Counted from the stretch's first letter, positions 24,708-36,642 are shown. The stretch is 64,000 bases of DNA from Zoogloeaceae bacterium (GCA_031256795.1 JAIRPW010000011.1:1-64000), one strand, 5' to 3'. The notes: generated by a model from the sequence alone, not told the origin. Made by a program: numbers and translations.

Positions 24708-25004
24708 CGGCGGCGGGTTTTTCGGGCGTTCGCGTTTTCTGGTTTCTGGAATTTTCGCAAGGCAGGGGTTGGGCGCGGGCGTGTTTCCGGGGCGGCGAAG
24801 GTGTACAATGAAAAAAGCGTGAGAGGGCGGCGGCGGAAAGAAGAAAACACGGCAAAAAAAGAACGCCGGAAGGCGTCAGGGCAAGGCAGACGGCTTGTTT
24901 CATGAGGCGCTCCAGGGAAAATCAAGGGGAAAGTCTGTTCAGGCTTTCTTTCTGCGGTTTCTCCCCCTCTCTCGTTTTATGATGACCACAACCGAGGATA
25001 GACC
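24708..25004 (+). other. Non-coding stretch upstream of isocitrate dehydrogenase
   Basis: No protein-like frame is seen. A TATGAT at 24978-24983 and the GAGGA at 24994 may be the -10 region and ribosome binding site of the following gene. The -35 is unclear. Confidence 0.35.
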
Positions 25005-27272
25005 ATGACCCCGACCACTCCCCCGATTTTTTACACCCTGACGGACGAAGCTCCCTTTTTGGCGACGACGGCTTTTTTGCCGGTAGTCAAAGCCTTTGCC
25101 GCCGCCGCCGGCGTGCCGGTGGAAACGGCGGATATTTCTCTTGCCGGGCGCGTGCTTGCGGAGTTTTCTGATTCTCTTTCCGGGGAGCGGCGCGTTGCGG
25201 ACGCGCTGGCGTTGCTCGCGCGCAAAACAAGCGATCCAGACGCCAACATCATCAAATTGCCGAATATCAGCGCTTCGGTCGCGCAATTGGCCGCTTGCGT
25301 GCGGGAATTGCGGCAACAGGGGTTTCCGCTGCCGGAGTTTCCGGAAACGCCGGTCACAGAAGAGGAAAAGAAAATCCGCGCCAGGTACGCGCGCTGTTTG
25401 GGTTCTGCGGTGAACCCCGTGCTGCGGGAGGGCAATTCTGACCGGCGCGCGCCTTTGTCGGTCAAGAATTACGCGCGCAGAAATCCGCACTCCATGGGAG
25501 CGTGGAGCGCGGCTTCCCGCACGCACGCGCGCTGGATGGACGCGGGAGATTTTTATCATCAGGAAAAATCCCTGACTCTGGAAAAAGCGCGCGAGGCGCA
25601 AATTGAGCTACGCACCGCGCGCGGCGAAGTTCTGATTCTGAAGCCGAAATTTTCCTTGCAGGCCGGTGAAATCATTGACGCCATGTTTATGAGCAAAAAG
25701 GCGCTGCGCGCTTTTTTTGAGGCGGAAATGGAAGACGCGCGGCAGTCGGGGCTGCTGTTTTCCCTGCATGTCAAGGCCACGATGATGAAGGTTTCCGATC
25801 CCATCATTTTTGGGCATTGCGTGCGCGTGTATTACCGCGCGGCGTTTGAGCGTTTCGGCGAGGTGTTCGCGCGCTTGGGCTTTAACGCGAATGACGGCAT
25901 GGGCAGTCTGTACGAGAAAATCGGCGTTTTGCCGCAGGAAGAGCAAGAAAACATCCGCGCCGCGCTGGCCGCCTGCCGCGCCCGGCGGCCGGAGCTGGCA
26001 ATGGTGGATTCCGGGCGGGGCGTCAGCAATTTTCATTCGCCCAATGACGTCATCATTGACGCTTCCATGCCGGCGATGATCCGCGCGGGCGGAAAAATGT
26101 GGGACGAGGAAGGGCGGCAAAAGGAGGTCAAGGCGGTGATTCCAGACGCTACCTTCGCCCGTATATATCAGGTAGTCATTGACTTCTGCAAAGAAAACGG
26201 CGCGTTTGATCCCAAAACGATGGGCAGCGTACCGAATGTCGGCTTGATGGCGCGGCAGGCCGAGGAATATGGCTCGCATGACAAAACCTTTGAAATTCCC
26301 GAAGACGGTCTGGTGCGCGTGGCGGACGCGGCTACGGGAGAAACGCTGCTGGAGCAGGCGGTAGAGGCGGGCGATATTTGGCGGATGTGTCAGGCGAAGG
26401 AGGACGCCGTCCGCGATTGGGTCAAGCTGGCCGTGACGCGCGCCCGTCATTCCGGGACGCCGGTGGTGTTCTGGCTGGATTCAGAGCGTCCGCATGAGGC
26501 GGAGCTGGGCAAGAAGGTGGAACGTTACCTGGAAGAGCAGGATACATCGGGTCTGGAGATTCGCGTCTTGCCGCAGACTCACGCCATGCGGCATACGCTG
26601 GAACGCGCCGCGCAAGGGTTGGATACGATTGCCGCGACGGGGAATATCCTGCGCGATTATCTGACGGACCTTTTCCCGATTCTGGAATTGGGAACCAGCG
26701 CCAAAATGCTTTCCATTGTGCCTTTGATGGCGGGCGGCGGCCTGTATGAAACAGGCGCGGGCGGCTCGGCGCCCCGGCATGTCCGGCAGCTCTTGGAAGA
26801 AAATCATTTGCGCTGGGACTCGCTGGGCGAATTTCTCGCGCTGGCGGCTTCGCTGGAGGAACTGGGGCAGAAGAGCGGCAGCGCGCGCGTGACGCTTTTG
26901 GCCAAAACGCTGGACGCAGCCACTGGCGAGCTTTTGGAGAAAAACCGTTCGCCTTCGCCGAAAACGGGCGAGTTGGATACGCGCGGCAGTCAGTTTTATC
27001 TCGCGCTGTACTGGTCGCGCGCGCTGGCGGAGCAAACGGAGGACGCGGCGTTAGCGGAGATTTTTCTGCCGCTTTCCCAGGCGCTTGCCGAAAGCGAGGC
27101 GCGCATTCTGGAAGAATTTTCCGCCGTTCAGGGCAAGCCTGCGGACATCGGCGGCTACTATCGTCCGGATCCGGAAAAGTGCGCGGCGGTGATGCGTCCC
27201 AGCAAGATTTTTAACGCCGCGCTTACGGGGTTTATGGCGGCGCTTTCAGAGCGGACAAACCGTCTTTCCTAG
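25005..27272 (+). CDS. icd: Isocitrate dehydrogenase (NADP), monomeric type
   Basis: A 755-residue enzyme of the monomeric IDH-II family (usual length about 740), oxidising isocitrate to 2-oxoglutarate in the TCA cycle. Family segments include [79 protein letters not shown] and [13 protein letters not shown]. The start is at the ATG after GAGGATAGACC. No related TCA genes are adjacent. Confidence 0.95.
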   Translation: MTPTTPPIFYTLTDEAPFLATTAFLPVVKAFAAAAGVPVETADISLAGRVLAEFSDSLSGERRVADALALLARKTSDPDANIIKLPNISASVAQLAACVRELRQQGFPLPEFPETPVTEEEKKIRARYARCLGSAVNPVLREGNSDRRAPLSVKNYARRNPHSMGAWSAASRTHARWMDAGDFYHQEKSLTLEKAREAQIELRTARGEVLILKPKFSLQAGEIIDAMFMSKKALRAFFEAEMEDARQSGLLFSLHVKATMMKVSDPIIFGHCVRVYYRAAFERFGEVFARLGFNANDGMGSLYEKIGVLPQEEQENIRAALAACRARRPELAMVDSGRGVSNFHSPNDVIIDASMPAMIRAGGKMWDEEGRQKEVKAVIPDATFARIYQVVIDFCKENGAFDPKTMGSVPNVGLMARQAEEYGSHDKTFEIPEDGLVRVADAATGETLLEQAVEAGDIWRMCQAKEDAVRDWVKLAVTRARHSGTPVVFWLDSERPHEAELGKKVERYLEEQDTSGLEIRVLPQTHAMRHTLERAAQGLDTIAATGNILRDYLTDLFPILELGTSAKMLSIVPLMAGGGLYETGAGGSAPRHVRQLLEENHLRWDSLGEFLALAASLEELGQKSGSARVTLLAKTLDAATGELLEKNRSPSPKTGELDTRGSQFYLALYWSRALAEQTEDAALAEIFLPLSQALAESEARILEEFSAVQGKPADIGGYYRPDPEKCAAVMRPSKIFNAALTGFMAALSERTNRLS

Positions 27273-27403
27273 TGCGCGGAACGGGAGCGGGGCGTTTTTT
27301 TGCGCCAGAATTTCGCGCGCGGGATTGAAATTCGCGGAAAGCGGCGTCATTTTCCCAAAGCGGCTGCGCCTGGGGTTCGCGCCGCTTTTTTGAGGAGGAA
27401 GGA

Positions 27404-28294
27404 ATGAAACGGGTTTTGCTTTTGATATTGACCAATGTGGCGGTCATGGTGGTGCTGTCCATTGTCGCGGCGTTGCTGGGCGTGGATCGCTACTTTACGG
27501 AGTCGGGGCTGAATTTTTCCGCGCTTTTGCTGTGCGCGGCGGTATTTGGCTTTGGCGGCGCGTTTATTTCCCTGCTGCTGTCAAAATTTATGGCCAAGCA
27601 TACGATGGGAGTGCGGCTGATTGATCCTCGGCGTCCGAATGGCGAAACGGAAAACTGGCTTGCGCAGACGGTGGAGCGTCTGGCGCGGCGCGCCAACATC
27701 GGGATGCCGGAGGTGGGAATTTATGAGGGCGCGCCGAATGCCTTTGCGACGGGCGCGAACCGGAACGCGGCGCTGGTCGCGGTTTCCACGGGGCTTTTGC
27801 GCGGCATGGAGCGGCGCGAGGTGGAGGCGGTGTTGGGACATGAAATTGCGCACGTCGCCAATGGCGATATGGTGACGCTGACGCTGATTCAGGGCGTGGT
27901 GAATACTTTCGTGTTCTTTCTCGCGCGGGTGATTGGCTTTGTGGTGGATAGCGCGCTTTCCAAGGGGCGCGGCAATCAGTCCTACCGTCCGGGCGCGACC
28001 TATTATGCAGTGGTGGTGGTGCTGCAAATTGTGCTGGGAATTCTGGCTTCCGCCGTAGTGGCCTGGTTTTCCCGCCAGCGCGAATACCGGGCGGACGCGG
28101 GCAGCGCGGCGTACCTGGGCGCGCCGCAGCCCATGATTTCCGCGTTGCGCCGTCTGGAAGTCATGGCGTCGGAACCTTTGCCGGAAAGCATGGCGGCTTC
28201 CGGGATCGCGGGCGGGCGGCTTTCCAATCTTTTTGCCTCGCATCCTTCCATCGAGGCGCGCATCGCGGCATTGGAGGCGCGCCGCGAAAAATGA
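27404..28294 (+). CDS. htpX: Membrane zinc protease HtpX
   Basis: A 296-residue M48 peptidase with two N-terminal membrane helices, the zinc site [13 protein letters not shown] near residue 145, two more hydrophobic segments, and the downstream glutamate in [14 protein letters not shown]. Strong ribosome binding site GAGGAGGAAGGA. HtpX degrades misfolded inner-membrane proteins. Its length and motifs are normal. Confidence 0.95.
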   Translation: MKRVLLLILTNVAVMVVLSIVAALLGVDRYFTESGLNFSALLLCAAVFGFGGAFISLLLSKFMAKHTMGVRLIDPRRPNGETENWLAQTVERLARRANIGMPEVGIYEGAPNAFATGANRNAALVAVSTGLLRGMERREVEAVLGHEIAHVANGDMVTLTLIQGVVNTFVFFLARVIGFVVDSALSKGRGNQSYRPGATYYAVVVVLQIVLGILASAVVAWFSRQREYRADAGSAAYLGAPQPMISALRRLEVMASEPLPESMAASGIAGGRLSNLFASHPSIEARIAALEARREK

Positions 28295-28425
28295 AAGGCG
28301 CGGAATGAGACGGCGCAGGGTGCGGGAAAAAGTTTCGTAGGGGTGATGTCAAACCGGCTTCATGTCCTGCCGCCCGCCGCGCTCGCGCAAGAACAAAGAA
28401 CGCAAAGGAGCAAAAAGGAGACACG

Positions 28426-29550
28426 ATGAACACCGCGAACAACGAAGCCAAAGTCTTTGGCGCGCGCGCCGCCATTTCATTATTGACGATTTCACTCTTC
28501 ATGATCGCCGCGCTGTTTTACGCGCAGATCGGCAGCGCCGCAAACGACGCGCCGCAAAAAGAAACAACCGCTATGATGAACAACACCGCGCTCTCTTTGC
28601 GACAGCAAGCCGTTGTCGAAATCGCTGCCTTCGCCGCCACGGGCGATATGGCGGGCTTAACCGCCGCGCTGAATACCGGCTTAGACAACGGTTTGACGAT
28701 TAACGAGATCAAGGAAATTCTTGTGCAAATGTACGCCTACACGGGATTTCCGCGCAGTCTGAACGCGCTTTCCGCCTTGATGGAAACATTGAAAACGCGC
28801 GCGGCGAAAGGCGTCAAGGATAAGGCGGGCGCGGAAGGCAAACCCTTAGCCAAGGATACCGATAAATGGGCGTATGGCAACAAAGTCCAAATTGAGCTTA
28901 CGGGGCGTGAGGTCAAAGGCGGCGTCATGGCGTTTGCGCCCGCGATTGATGCATTCTTAAAAGAACATTTGTTTGCGGACGTCTTCGCGCGCGGTGTGTT
29001 GACCTGGCAAGAAAGGGAAATTGCGACGATTGCCGCCTTATCTTCGTTGTCGGGGGTTGATCCTCAGCGCAACGCACACATCGCGATCGGGAAAAACACG
29101 GGCTTGACGGACACGCAGATTAAAGCGATTCAATCGCTCGTTCAAACCAAGGTGAAAGTCATAGACGCCATTTTTGCCAGAGGCGAGGTCAACCCTTACG
29201 GCAAATACTTCACGGGGCAGACTTATCTATCTATGCTGAGTGAAGGCGGCGACATTCTCAACGCGCCGATTGGCAATGTCACGTTTGAACCATGCGCGCG
29301 GACAAATTGGCATTCGCACAGCGGCGGGCAGATTTTACTGGTGACGGCGGGCGAGGGACGCTTTCAGGAAAAAGGCAAGGCGGTTCAGATTCTGAAAAAA
29401 GGCGACGTCGTTCATATCGCGCCGGACGCGGTGCATTGGCACGGCGCAGCCCCCGATTCGTGGATGTCGCATCTGGCGATTACCAACGGAAAGACGGAAT
29501 GGCTAGAACCCGTTACGGACACGCATTACAGGGAGGAGGCGGGGCAATGA
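28426..29550 (+). CDS. Carboxymuconolactone decarboxylase-like / cupin fusion protein, exported
   Basis: A 374-residue protein. An N-terminal hydrophobic segment (17-38) ends near IGSAAND, suggesting export. Two carboxymuconolactone-decarboxylase-like helical modules follow at about 50-125 and 160-245, the second with WQEREIATIAALSSL. A cupin from 275 has NWHSHSGGQILLVTAGEG and HWHG as likely metal ligands. Such proteins are often annotated as quercetin-type or carboxymuconolactone decarboxylases without proven substrate. AAGGAG precedes the ATG. Codon use is less GCG-rich than in neighbours, suggesting transfer. The next gene overlaps as ATGA. Confidence 0.8.
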   Translation: MNTANNEAKVFGARAAISLLTISLFMIAALFYAQIGSAANDAPQKETTAMMNNTALSLRQQAVVEIAAFAATGDMAGLTAALNTGLDNGLTINEIKEILVQMYAYTGFPRSLNALSALMETLKTRAAKGVKDKAGAEGKPLAKDTDKWAYGNKVQIELTGREVKGGVMAFAPAIDAFLKEHLFADVFARGVLTWQEREIATIAALSSLSGVDPQRNAHIAIGKNTGLTDTQIKAIQSLVQTKVKVIDAIFARGEVNPYGKYFTGQTYLSMLSEGGDILNAPIGNVTFEPCARTNWHSHSGGQILLVTAGEGRFQEKGKAVQILKKGDVVHIAPDAVHWHGAAPDSWMSHLAITNGKTEWLEPVTDTHYREEAGQ

Positions 29551-29813
29551 AAAAATGTTCGCTTTTCCTGTTCGCAATTTCATTTTCGCTTTCAGTATGC
29601 GCGCAAGACGCGCCGCAAGGAGGACAACCGATAAAAATCAAAATCACGGCGGGCGCTGCCGTATTGACCGCCACGCTCATCGACAACGCGACAAGCCGCG
29701 CGTTCTACACGAAACTGCCTTTGACCGTTCCGATGCAAGATTTATATCATCGTGAGATGCGCCATCACTTTCCCGATGCGCTGCCGACCGACGACGTGCG
29801 AACGACAGGCTAA
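29547..29813 (+). pseudogene. Truncated cyclophilin-like (flavodoxin-neighbour type) lipoprotein or secreted protein
   Basis: An 88-residue frame with a signal peptide ending near LSVCAQ, then IKIKITAGAAVLTATLIDNA, LPLTVPMQDLYHREM and ALPTDDVRTTG. This matches the cyclophilin-like domain that normally continues with a YxxGDIxYWPP segment. Here a TAA follows RTTG directly, and no other frame restores the missing part. The C-terminal third of the domain is therefore lost. The break coincides with the REP-like repeats that begin about 35 bases later. Translation is probably coupled to the upstream gene (ATGA). Confidence 0.7.
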
Positions 29814-29847
29814 TATCTTTGTAGAGGCGGATAGCATCCGTCCGTTA

Positions 29848-29886
29848 CCCCCTCTCTCTGCCCTATCCCACAAGCGGGAGTGGGGA
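29848..29886. repeat. REP-like palindromic element
   Basis: CCCCTCTCTCTGCCCTATCCCACAAGCGGGAGTGGGGA-type sequence in which TCCCACAAGCGGGA forms a hairpin with the flanks. It resembles the widespread CCCTCTCCCGCAAGCGGGAG family of intergenic repeats. Confidence 0.5.
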
Positions 29887-29942
29887 AACCCGCCGCGCCG
29901 AAACAAGCGAAAAAACCGCGACGCAACGCGCTTTGTCCCCGC

Positions 29943-30024
29943 TGCGTCATTGCGCCGAGAAGCCGCAATCTCATCCCCTCTGCGTCATTACGGCAAGTGC
30001 GCTTCGCGCCCGCAAGCCGCAATC
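29943..30024. repeat. Two REP-like TGCGTCATTGCG...CCGCAATC elements
   Basis: Copies at 29943-29970 and 29981-30024 share TGCGTCATT at one end and AAGCCGCAATC at the other, each an imperfect palindrome. The second has a longer central part. They resemble the CGTCATTGCGAG...CGCAATC repeats common between genes. Together with the element at 29848 they fill the gap between the truncated gene and the oxidoreductase gene at 30106-31749. Confidence 0.6.
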
Positions 30025-30105
30025 AGGTTTTTTGTACGCCATATGACGAAAACCAAGATTGCGGATCACGCCGCGCAAAAAGCCGTTCCCCGTTTTTTCG
30101 CGCTT

Positions 30106-31749
30106 TCAGTCTGGTTGTGGCGGCGCGTCGCGCAGGGCGGCCAGCGCCGCCTCCGCGGCGCGGACGCCATCCACGGCGGCGGAAAGAATGCCGCCCGCGT
30201 AACCCGCGCCTTCGCCCGCCGGATACAGCCCGCGCGTATTGACGCTCTCCAGACAGACGGGATCACGAAGAACGCGCAGCGGCGAGGAGGTGCGCGTCTC
30301 CACGCCCGTAAGCAGCGCGTCGTTTCTGTCATAGCCGGGAATTTTCCGCGCGAAAACAGGAATGGCCTCCCGCAGCGCGGCAACTACCTCCGGCGGCAGG
30401 CAGAGGGATAAGTCCGTGAGCAGAATCCCCGGCTGATAGGAAGGCAGAACGTTGCCCAAACGCCTGGAAGGCCGTCCGGCGAGAAAATCGCCCAGAAGCT
30501 GCGCGGGCGCGCGGTATCCGCCGCCGCCCGCCTGATAGGCCGCCCGCTCCCATTGCCGCTGAAAGGCAATGCCGTCCAGCGGCGCGTCGGGAAAATCGCG
30601 CCCCGGTCGCACATCCACCACCAGAGCGCTGTTGGCGTTTCTCTCGGCGCGGGAATACTGGCTCATGCCATTGGTGACGACGCCGCCCTCTTCCGAGGCG
30701 GCCGCGACAACCTGTCCGCCGGGACACATGCAAAAGCTATACACCGCGCGCCCGGCGGCGGTTTGGTGCGTCAGCTTATAGTCCGCCGCGCCCAGCCGCG
30801 GATGTCCGGCAAAATCGCCAAAACGCGCCCGGTCAATCAGGGACTGCGGATGTTCCACGCGCACGCCAATGGCAAAGGGCTTTGCTTCCAGGCATACGCC
30901 TTGCGCGCGGAGCGCCGCGAACGTATCGCGCGCGCTGTGGCCAATCGCCAGAATGACCTGACGGCTTTCCAGAGCCTCGCCATTCTCCAGACGGACGCCC
31001 GCAATTTGCCGGGCGCCGCTTTTTTCTTCCAGCAAAAACGCGTCGACGCGGCTTTGAAAGCGTATTTCCGCGCCCAGCGCAAGAAGCCGCGCGCGCAGGT
31101 TTTCCACGACCTTGACCAGGCGGAAGGTGCCGATGTGCGGCTTGCTCAAAAAAAGAATTTCCGGCGGCGCGCCCGCGCGAACGAAAGTTTCCAGCACATG
31201 GCGTCCCAGATGACGCGGATCGCGGATGTGGCTCGACAGCTTGCCGTCGGAAAAAGTACCCGCGCCGCCCTCGCCGAACTGAACGTTGGCTTCCGGGGAG
31301 AGCGCGCCATGCCGCCAGAGTTTCCAGGTCTCCCGCGCGCGGTCGCGCACCGTACAGCCGCGTTCCAGAAGAATGGGGCGGCAGCCCGCCTCCGCGAGGA
31401 GAAGCGCCGCGAACAAGCCGCAAGGCCCCGCGCCGACTACGACGGGACGGCGCGTTTCCCCCTTGCGAACCGGCGCGGGCGGACGATAGGAAAAATCCGG
31501 CGTTACCCCCACCCGCAAATCCCCTTCGCGCCGCGCGAGAACCTCCGCTTCGTCCACGCCGTCCGCCAGCTCCACGTCCAGCGTATATACCAGCGCAATC
31601 GCGCGCTTTTTCCGCGCGTCACAGCCGCGCCGGAAAATCCGCCATGTTTTCAACTCGCCCGGACGAAGCTGTAACCGGGCAAAAATGGCATGTTCCAGAT
31701 CGGCTTCCGAATGGTCAAGCGGCAGTTTTTCTTCGCTAAGGCGCAGCAT
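30106..31749 (-). CDS. FAD-dependent oxidoreductase, COG2509 family
   Basis: About 547 residues from the ATG at 31749 (MLRLSEEKLPLDHSEADL, the conserved family start). The FAD fold is VVVGAGPCGLFAALLLAEAG near residue 105. Further signatures are NVQFGEGGAGTFSDGKL, the AIGHSARDTF segment, YSFCMCPGGQVV, TNGMSQYSRAERNANSALVV and LYPAGEGAGYAGGI. The substrate of this family is not established. No ribosome binding site lies directly before the ATG; instead there is a pyrimidine-rich leader made of the pentanucleotide repeat. The frame is also open upstream to a GTG at 31962 through the repeat. Confidence 0.88.
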   Translation of the reverse strand: MLRLSEEKLPLDHSEADLEHAIFARLQLRPGELKTWRIFRRGCDARKKRAIALVYTLDVELADGVDEAEVLARREGDLRVGVTPDFSYRPPAPVRKGETRRPVVVGAGPCGLFAALLLAEAGCRPILLERGCTVRDRARETWKLWRHGALSPEANVQFGEGGAGTFSDGKLSSHIRDPRHLGRHVLETFVRAGAPPEILFLSKPHIGTFRLVKVVENLRARLLALGAEIRFQSRVDAFLLEEKSGARQIAGVRLENGEALESRQVILAIGHSARDTFAALRAQGVCLEAKPFAIGVRVEHPQSLIDRARFGDFAGHPRLGAADYKLTHQTAAGRAVYSFCMCPGGQVVAAASEEGGVVTNGMSQYSRAERNANSALVVDVRPGRDFPDAPLDGIAFQRQWERAAYQAGGGGYRAPAQLLGDFLAGRPSRRLGNVLPSYQPGILLTDLSLCLPPEVVAALREAIPVFARKIPGYDRNDALLTGVETRTSSPLRVLRDPVCLESVNTRGLYPAGEGAGYAGGILSAAVDGVRAAEAALAALRDAPPQPD

Positions 31750-31771
31750 GGGCAGGAGACAGGAAGGGAAG

Positions 31772-31828
31772 GGAAAGGAAAGGAAAGGAAAGGAAAGGAA
31801 AGGAAAGGAAAGGAAAGGAAAGGAAAGG
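31772..31828. repeat. Pentanucleotide tract (GGAAA)n, 11.4 copies
   Basis: Eleven perfect GGAAA units plus GG on the plus strand (TTTCC on the minus), with two imperfect GGGAA units next to it. It lies 23 bases upstream of the oxidoreductase ATG on the minus strand. It therefore sits in the probable mRNA leader, or in coding sequence if translation begins at 31962. Confidence 0.95.
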
Positions 31829-31838
31829 CGCGGACGGC

Positions 31839-31847
31839 ATAGTATCA
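31839..31847 (-). promoter_or_regulatory. Candidate extended -10 promoter for the oxidoreductase gene
   Basis: Read on the minus strand, TGATACTAT matches an extended -10 (TG-N-TACTAT). Transcription would start near 31831, just before the pentanucleotide tract, so the tract would form the first part of the leader. No good -35 is visible. Confidence 0.4.
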
Positions 31848-31989
31848 CCTGCGGGCGATTCGGGCGGAAACGCGGCGCGCCCGCTTTGGCGAAAAGCGCG
31901 CCGGAGAGGAAGAAAAAGCGCCGCCCGCGCGTTTTTTTGCCGAACCGGCGGAGATTCGGCACAATAGCCCTCTTTTTTCAGGGAATGTC

Positions 31990-32463
31990 ATGTCGTTTGC
32001 GCCTTCTTCCGCCGTGATTGCCTTGCGCGCGCCAGCGGATCGTGTTCGGCAGGTTGTGTGTTTCGAGCTTTTGGGCCTTCTGCTGGTTACGCCTTTATTT
32101 GCCTGGATCAGCGGCGCGGAAATGGCGTCTTCCGCTTTTTTGCTGGCGCTTTTGTCGCTCGCGGCCGTTCTTTGGAGCGCGCTGTACTGCGCCGGGTTTG
32201 ATGTTCTGGAGCGGCGCTGGGCGGGGCGTCCCGCCGATCTGCGCCCGCGCGGGCTGCGCGTCTTGCACGCGCTGGGGCTGGAAATGGGTCTCATGCTGTT
32301 CACGCTGCCCGTCCTCATGCTCTGGACGGATATGGGCGTTTGGGCGGCGCTTTTGGCGGACGCGGGTCTGGCGCTTTTCTACGCGGGCTATGCCTATGTG
32401 TATTATCTGGCCTATGACCGCTTTTTTCCCATCCGCGCGGGCAAGGCGGCGATACCATGCTGA
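31990..32463 (+). CDS. PACE-family multidrug efflux protein
   Basis: A 157-residue inner-membrane protein with four helices arranged as two bacterial-transmembrane-pair modules. The first has RVRQVVCFELLGLLLVTPL and the second RVLHALGLEMGLMLFTLPV with a C-terminal YDRFFP. This is the AceI/PACE chlorhexidine-efflux architecture. It is divergent from the oxidoreductase and overlaps murB by seven bases, an unusual pairing. Real substrates are unknown. Confidence 0.88.
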   Translation: MSFAPSSAVIALRAPADRVRQVVCFELLGLLLVTPLFAWISGAEMASSAFLLALLSLAAVLWSALYCAGFDVLERRWAGRPADLRPRGLRVLHALGLEMGLMLFTLPVLMLWTDMGVWAALLADAGLALFYAGYAYVYYLAYDRFFPIRAGKAAIPC

Positions 32464-33497
32464 CGCTGCCGCATTTCGTCTCTTCTGAAATTGACTTGCG
32501 CCCTCTCAATACGCTGGCTTTGCCCGGACGCGCCGAATTTTTCGCGCATATCACCAAGATGGAGCAAATGGACGCGATCCGCAAACACCCCGAATTGGCC
32601 GAACAGCGGCGGTTTATTCTGGGCGGCGGCTCAAATTTGGTGCTTTCTGGAGATTTTCCCGGTCTGATCCTGTATATGCGTCTCATGGGGCGGGAATGTT
32701 CGGGAGAGAGCGCCGCGCACTATTATGTTTCTGCCGCCGCCGGGGAAAATTGGCATGAATTCGTGAACTGGACGCTGTCTATCCATCGTCCGGGGTTGGA
32801 AAATCTTTCCTGGATTCCGGGGAGCGTGGGGGCGGCGCCAGTGCAGAATATTGGCGCTTACGGCGTGGAAGCCGGGGAATTTTTGTCTCAGGTCGAGGCT
32901 TTTGATTTGGAAAGCGGGAAACTTTGCCGATTTTCCGCCGCAGATTGCGCCTTTGCCTACCGGGATAGCCTTTTTAAGCGCGAGGGCTGGCATCTTTCAG
33001 GGCGTTACGCGATTACCCGCGTAGTGTTTTGTTTGCCGAAACGCTGGCGTCCGCGCACGGGCTACGCGGAACTCGCGGAGGAGCTTGCGCGGCGCGGCGC
33101 GGACAATCCCGCGCCCGCCGATATAGCGGGCGCGGTCTCGGCGCTGCGGCGGCGCAAATTGCCGGACATGAACGTTTTGCCGAATTCTGGAAGTTTTTTT
33201 CAAAATCCGTTGGTCAGCGCGGAATTGGCCGGGGCGCTGGCAAGCGCGCATCCAAGTCTGCCGCGCTATCCGCAGCCGGATGGCCGCGTCAAGCTGGCGG
33301 CTGCCTGGCTCATCGAAAACGCGGGCTGGAAAGGCCGTAATTTGGGCGCGGCGGGAATGTATGAGAAGCAGGCGTTGGTGTTGGTTAACCGGGGCGGAGC
33401 GACTTTTAAAGACGTGCAAAATCTGACCCGCGCCGTGCGGGAGGCGGTTTTTGCCCGTTTCGGCATTCATTTGGAACCGGAGCCGGTGTTTCTGTAG
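32457..33497 (+). CDS. murB: UDP-N-acetylenolpyruvoylglucosamine reductase
   Basis: A 346-residue type I MurB, reducing the enolpyruvyl intermediate to UDP-MurNAc in peptidoglycan synthesis. FAD-binding signatures are FILGGGSNLVLSG, GLENLSWIPGSVGAAPVQNI and GAYGVE. The catalytic serine region is PNSGSFFQNP and the C-terminal glutamate is in HLEPEPVFL. Length and motifs are normal. Its start lies inside the PACE gene. Confidence 0.95.
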   Translation: MLTLPHFVSSEIDLRPLNTLALPGRAEFFAHITKMEQMDAIRKHPELAEQRRFILGGGSNLVLSGDFPGLILYMRLMGRECSGESAAHYYVSAAAGENWHEFVNWTLSIHRPGLENLSWIPGSVGAAPVQNIGAYGVEAGEFLSQVEAFDLESGKLCRFSAADCAFAYRDSLFKREGWHLSGRYAITRVVFCLPKRWRPRTGYAELAEELARRGADNPAPADIAGAVSALRRRKLPDMNVLPNSGSFFQNPLVSAELAGALASAHPSLPRYPQPDGRVKLAAAWLIENAGWKGRNLGAAGMYEKQALVLVNRGGATFKDVQNLTRAVREAVFARFGIHLEPEPVFL

Positions 33498-33540
33498 GGC
33501 GCGCGCGCCGCTGTTTTTCCGCGAACGCTGTTTTTTTTGA

Positions 33541-35508
<1,968 letters not shown>

Positions 35509-35520
35509 CGGTGAATTATA

Positions 35521-36642
35521 ATGACGTCATTCTGGCAATGCATGGGGCGCGAAATGGCTGAGATTATTTCCGGGTTAAGCCGCGGCGATCAACAGACGCA
35601 TGGTGAGAAAAAAGTTGCGCTGAAGCTAAAAGAGCTATTGGAAGATGATGTTCTTGTGTATGGAGAGGCGAAAATAATAATAGATGATTATAAACGGGAG
35701 ATACACCCGGACTTCGTTATTTTAGATCCAAAGAGCGGTATCTTGATTCTGGAAGTAAAAGACTGGAAGTTAGATAAAATTGAAAAAATTAACGCTAATA
35801 CAGCGACGCTGGTCATAGAAGGGGAAAAAAAGGAAGCAGAGAATCCTGTAGAACAGGCGCGCGGGTATGCCCATTCAATAGTAAAAAAATTAGAGAAAAC
35901 GAGGCATAAGGAATTAGTTCATAAAATCGGGAAACACAATGGTAAATTAAAAATACCATACGCGTTCGGAGCTGTTTTCGTGCATATCTCGCGCGAGGAG
36001 TTGGAACAAGCCGCAGGAAATGGATTCAAGGAGGTTTTGCCGGAAAAGAATGTGATCTATAAAGACGATCTGGATTCCGATAAGAAGAAATTCCAGGATA
36101 TTTTGCGCGAGATGTTTATCTATGAGTATAAAAATTTCCATGGTATGAAACAGGATCAAATTGATTGTATTCGCGGAGTTTTATACCCGGAAATAATAAT
36201 AGTGTCTCCTCAAGAAAATAGAGGTGGGATGACGGATGATAGTAAGGCGGAAGAGAGTCAAGAAAATCAGAAAACAAAAACAATCGAACTTCCTGAAATG
36301 TCGGGGGAGAATATATGCGTTATGGACAAGGAACAAGAAAAACTTGCTCGAAGATTACAAGTAGGGGATCGCGTTATTAATGGCGTAGCTGGGTCAGGAA
36401 AAACGTTGATTCTTTTATATCGGTGTAGAATGCTTGTTGAGGAAAATCGCGGTAGCTCTGTGCTGGTGCTTTGTTTTAATGTTAGCTTGGCGGCGAGGCT
36501 GCGGGAATTACTTCAGGAGTACGGCGTCAGAGATGGAATAAAAGTTCATCATTTTCACGGATGGTGTCGGGAACAGCTGGAAACGCATAAGCCAGGGTAC
36601 GAACTTGGCTTGCCTGGGGGGGGGGGTAAAGGATCGCCCTGA
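35521..36642 (+). CDS. NERD nuclease-domain/UvrD-type helicase, N-terminal part (frame interrupted at G11)
   Basis: A 373-residue frame starting 12 bases after thiC; ATGs at 35554 or nearby are alternative starts. Residues 25-130 form a NERD domain with HPDFVIL (Asp64) and LEVKDW (Glu78, Lys80), a PD-(D/E)xK-like nuclease arrangement. From about 265 a superfamily-1 helicase begins, with Walker A GVAGSGKT at 288-295 and motif Ia VLVLCFNVSL. It runs into the 11-G tract at residue 365 and stops soon after (GGGGKGSP). Base composition is clearly AT-richer than its neighbours. The remaining helicase motifs continue in the next frame. Confidence 0.88.
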   Translation: MTSFWQCMGREMAEIISGLSRGDQQTHGEKKVALKLKELLEDDVLVYGEAKIIIDDYKREIHPDFVILDPKSGILILEVKDWKLDKIEKINANTATLVIEGEKKEAENPVEQARGYAHSIVKKLEKTRHKELVHKIGKHNGKLKIPYAFGAVFVHISREELEQAAGNGFKEVLPEKNVIYKDDLDSDKKKFQDILREMFIYEYKNFHGMKQDQIDCIRGVLYPEIIIVSPQENRGGMTDDSKAEESQENQKTKTIELPEMSGENICVMDKEQEKLARRLQVGDRVINGVAGSGKTLILLYRCRMLVEENRGSSVLVLCFNVSLAARLRELLQEYGVRDGIKVHHFHGWCREQLETHKPGYELGLPGGGGKGSP

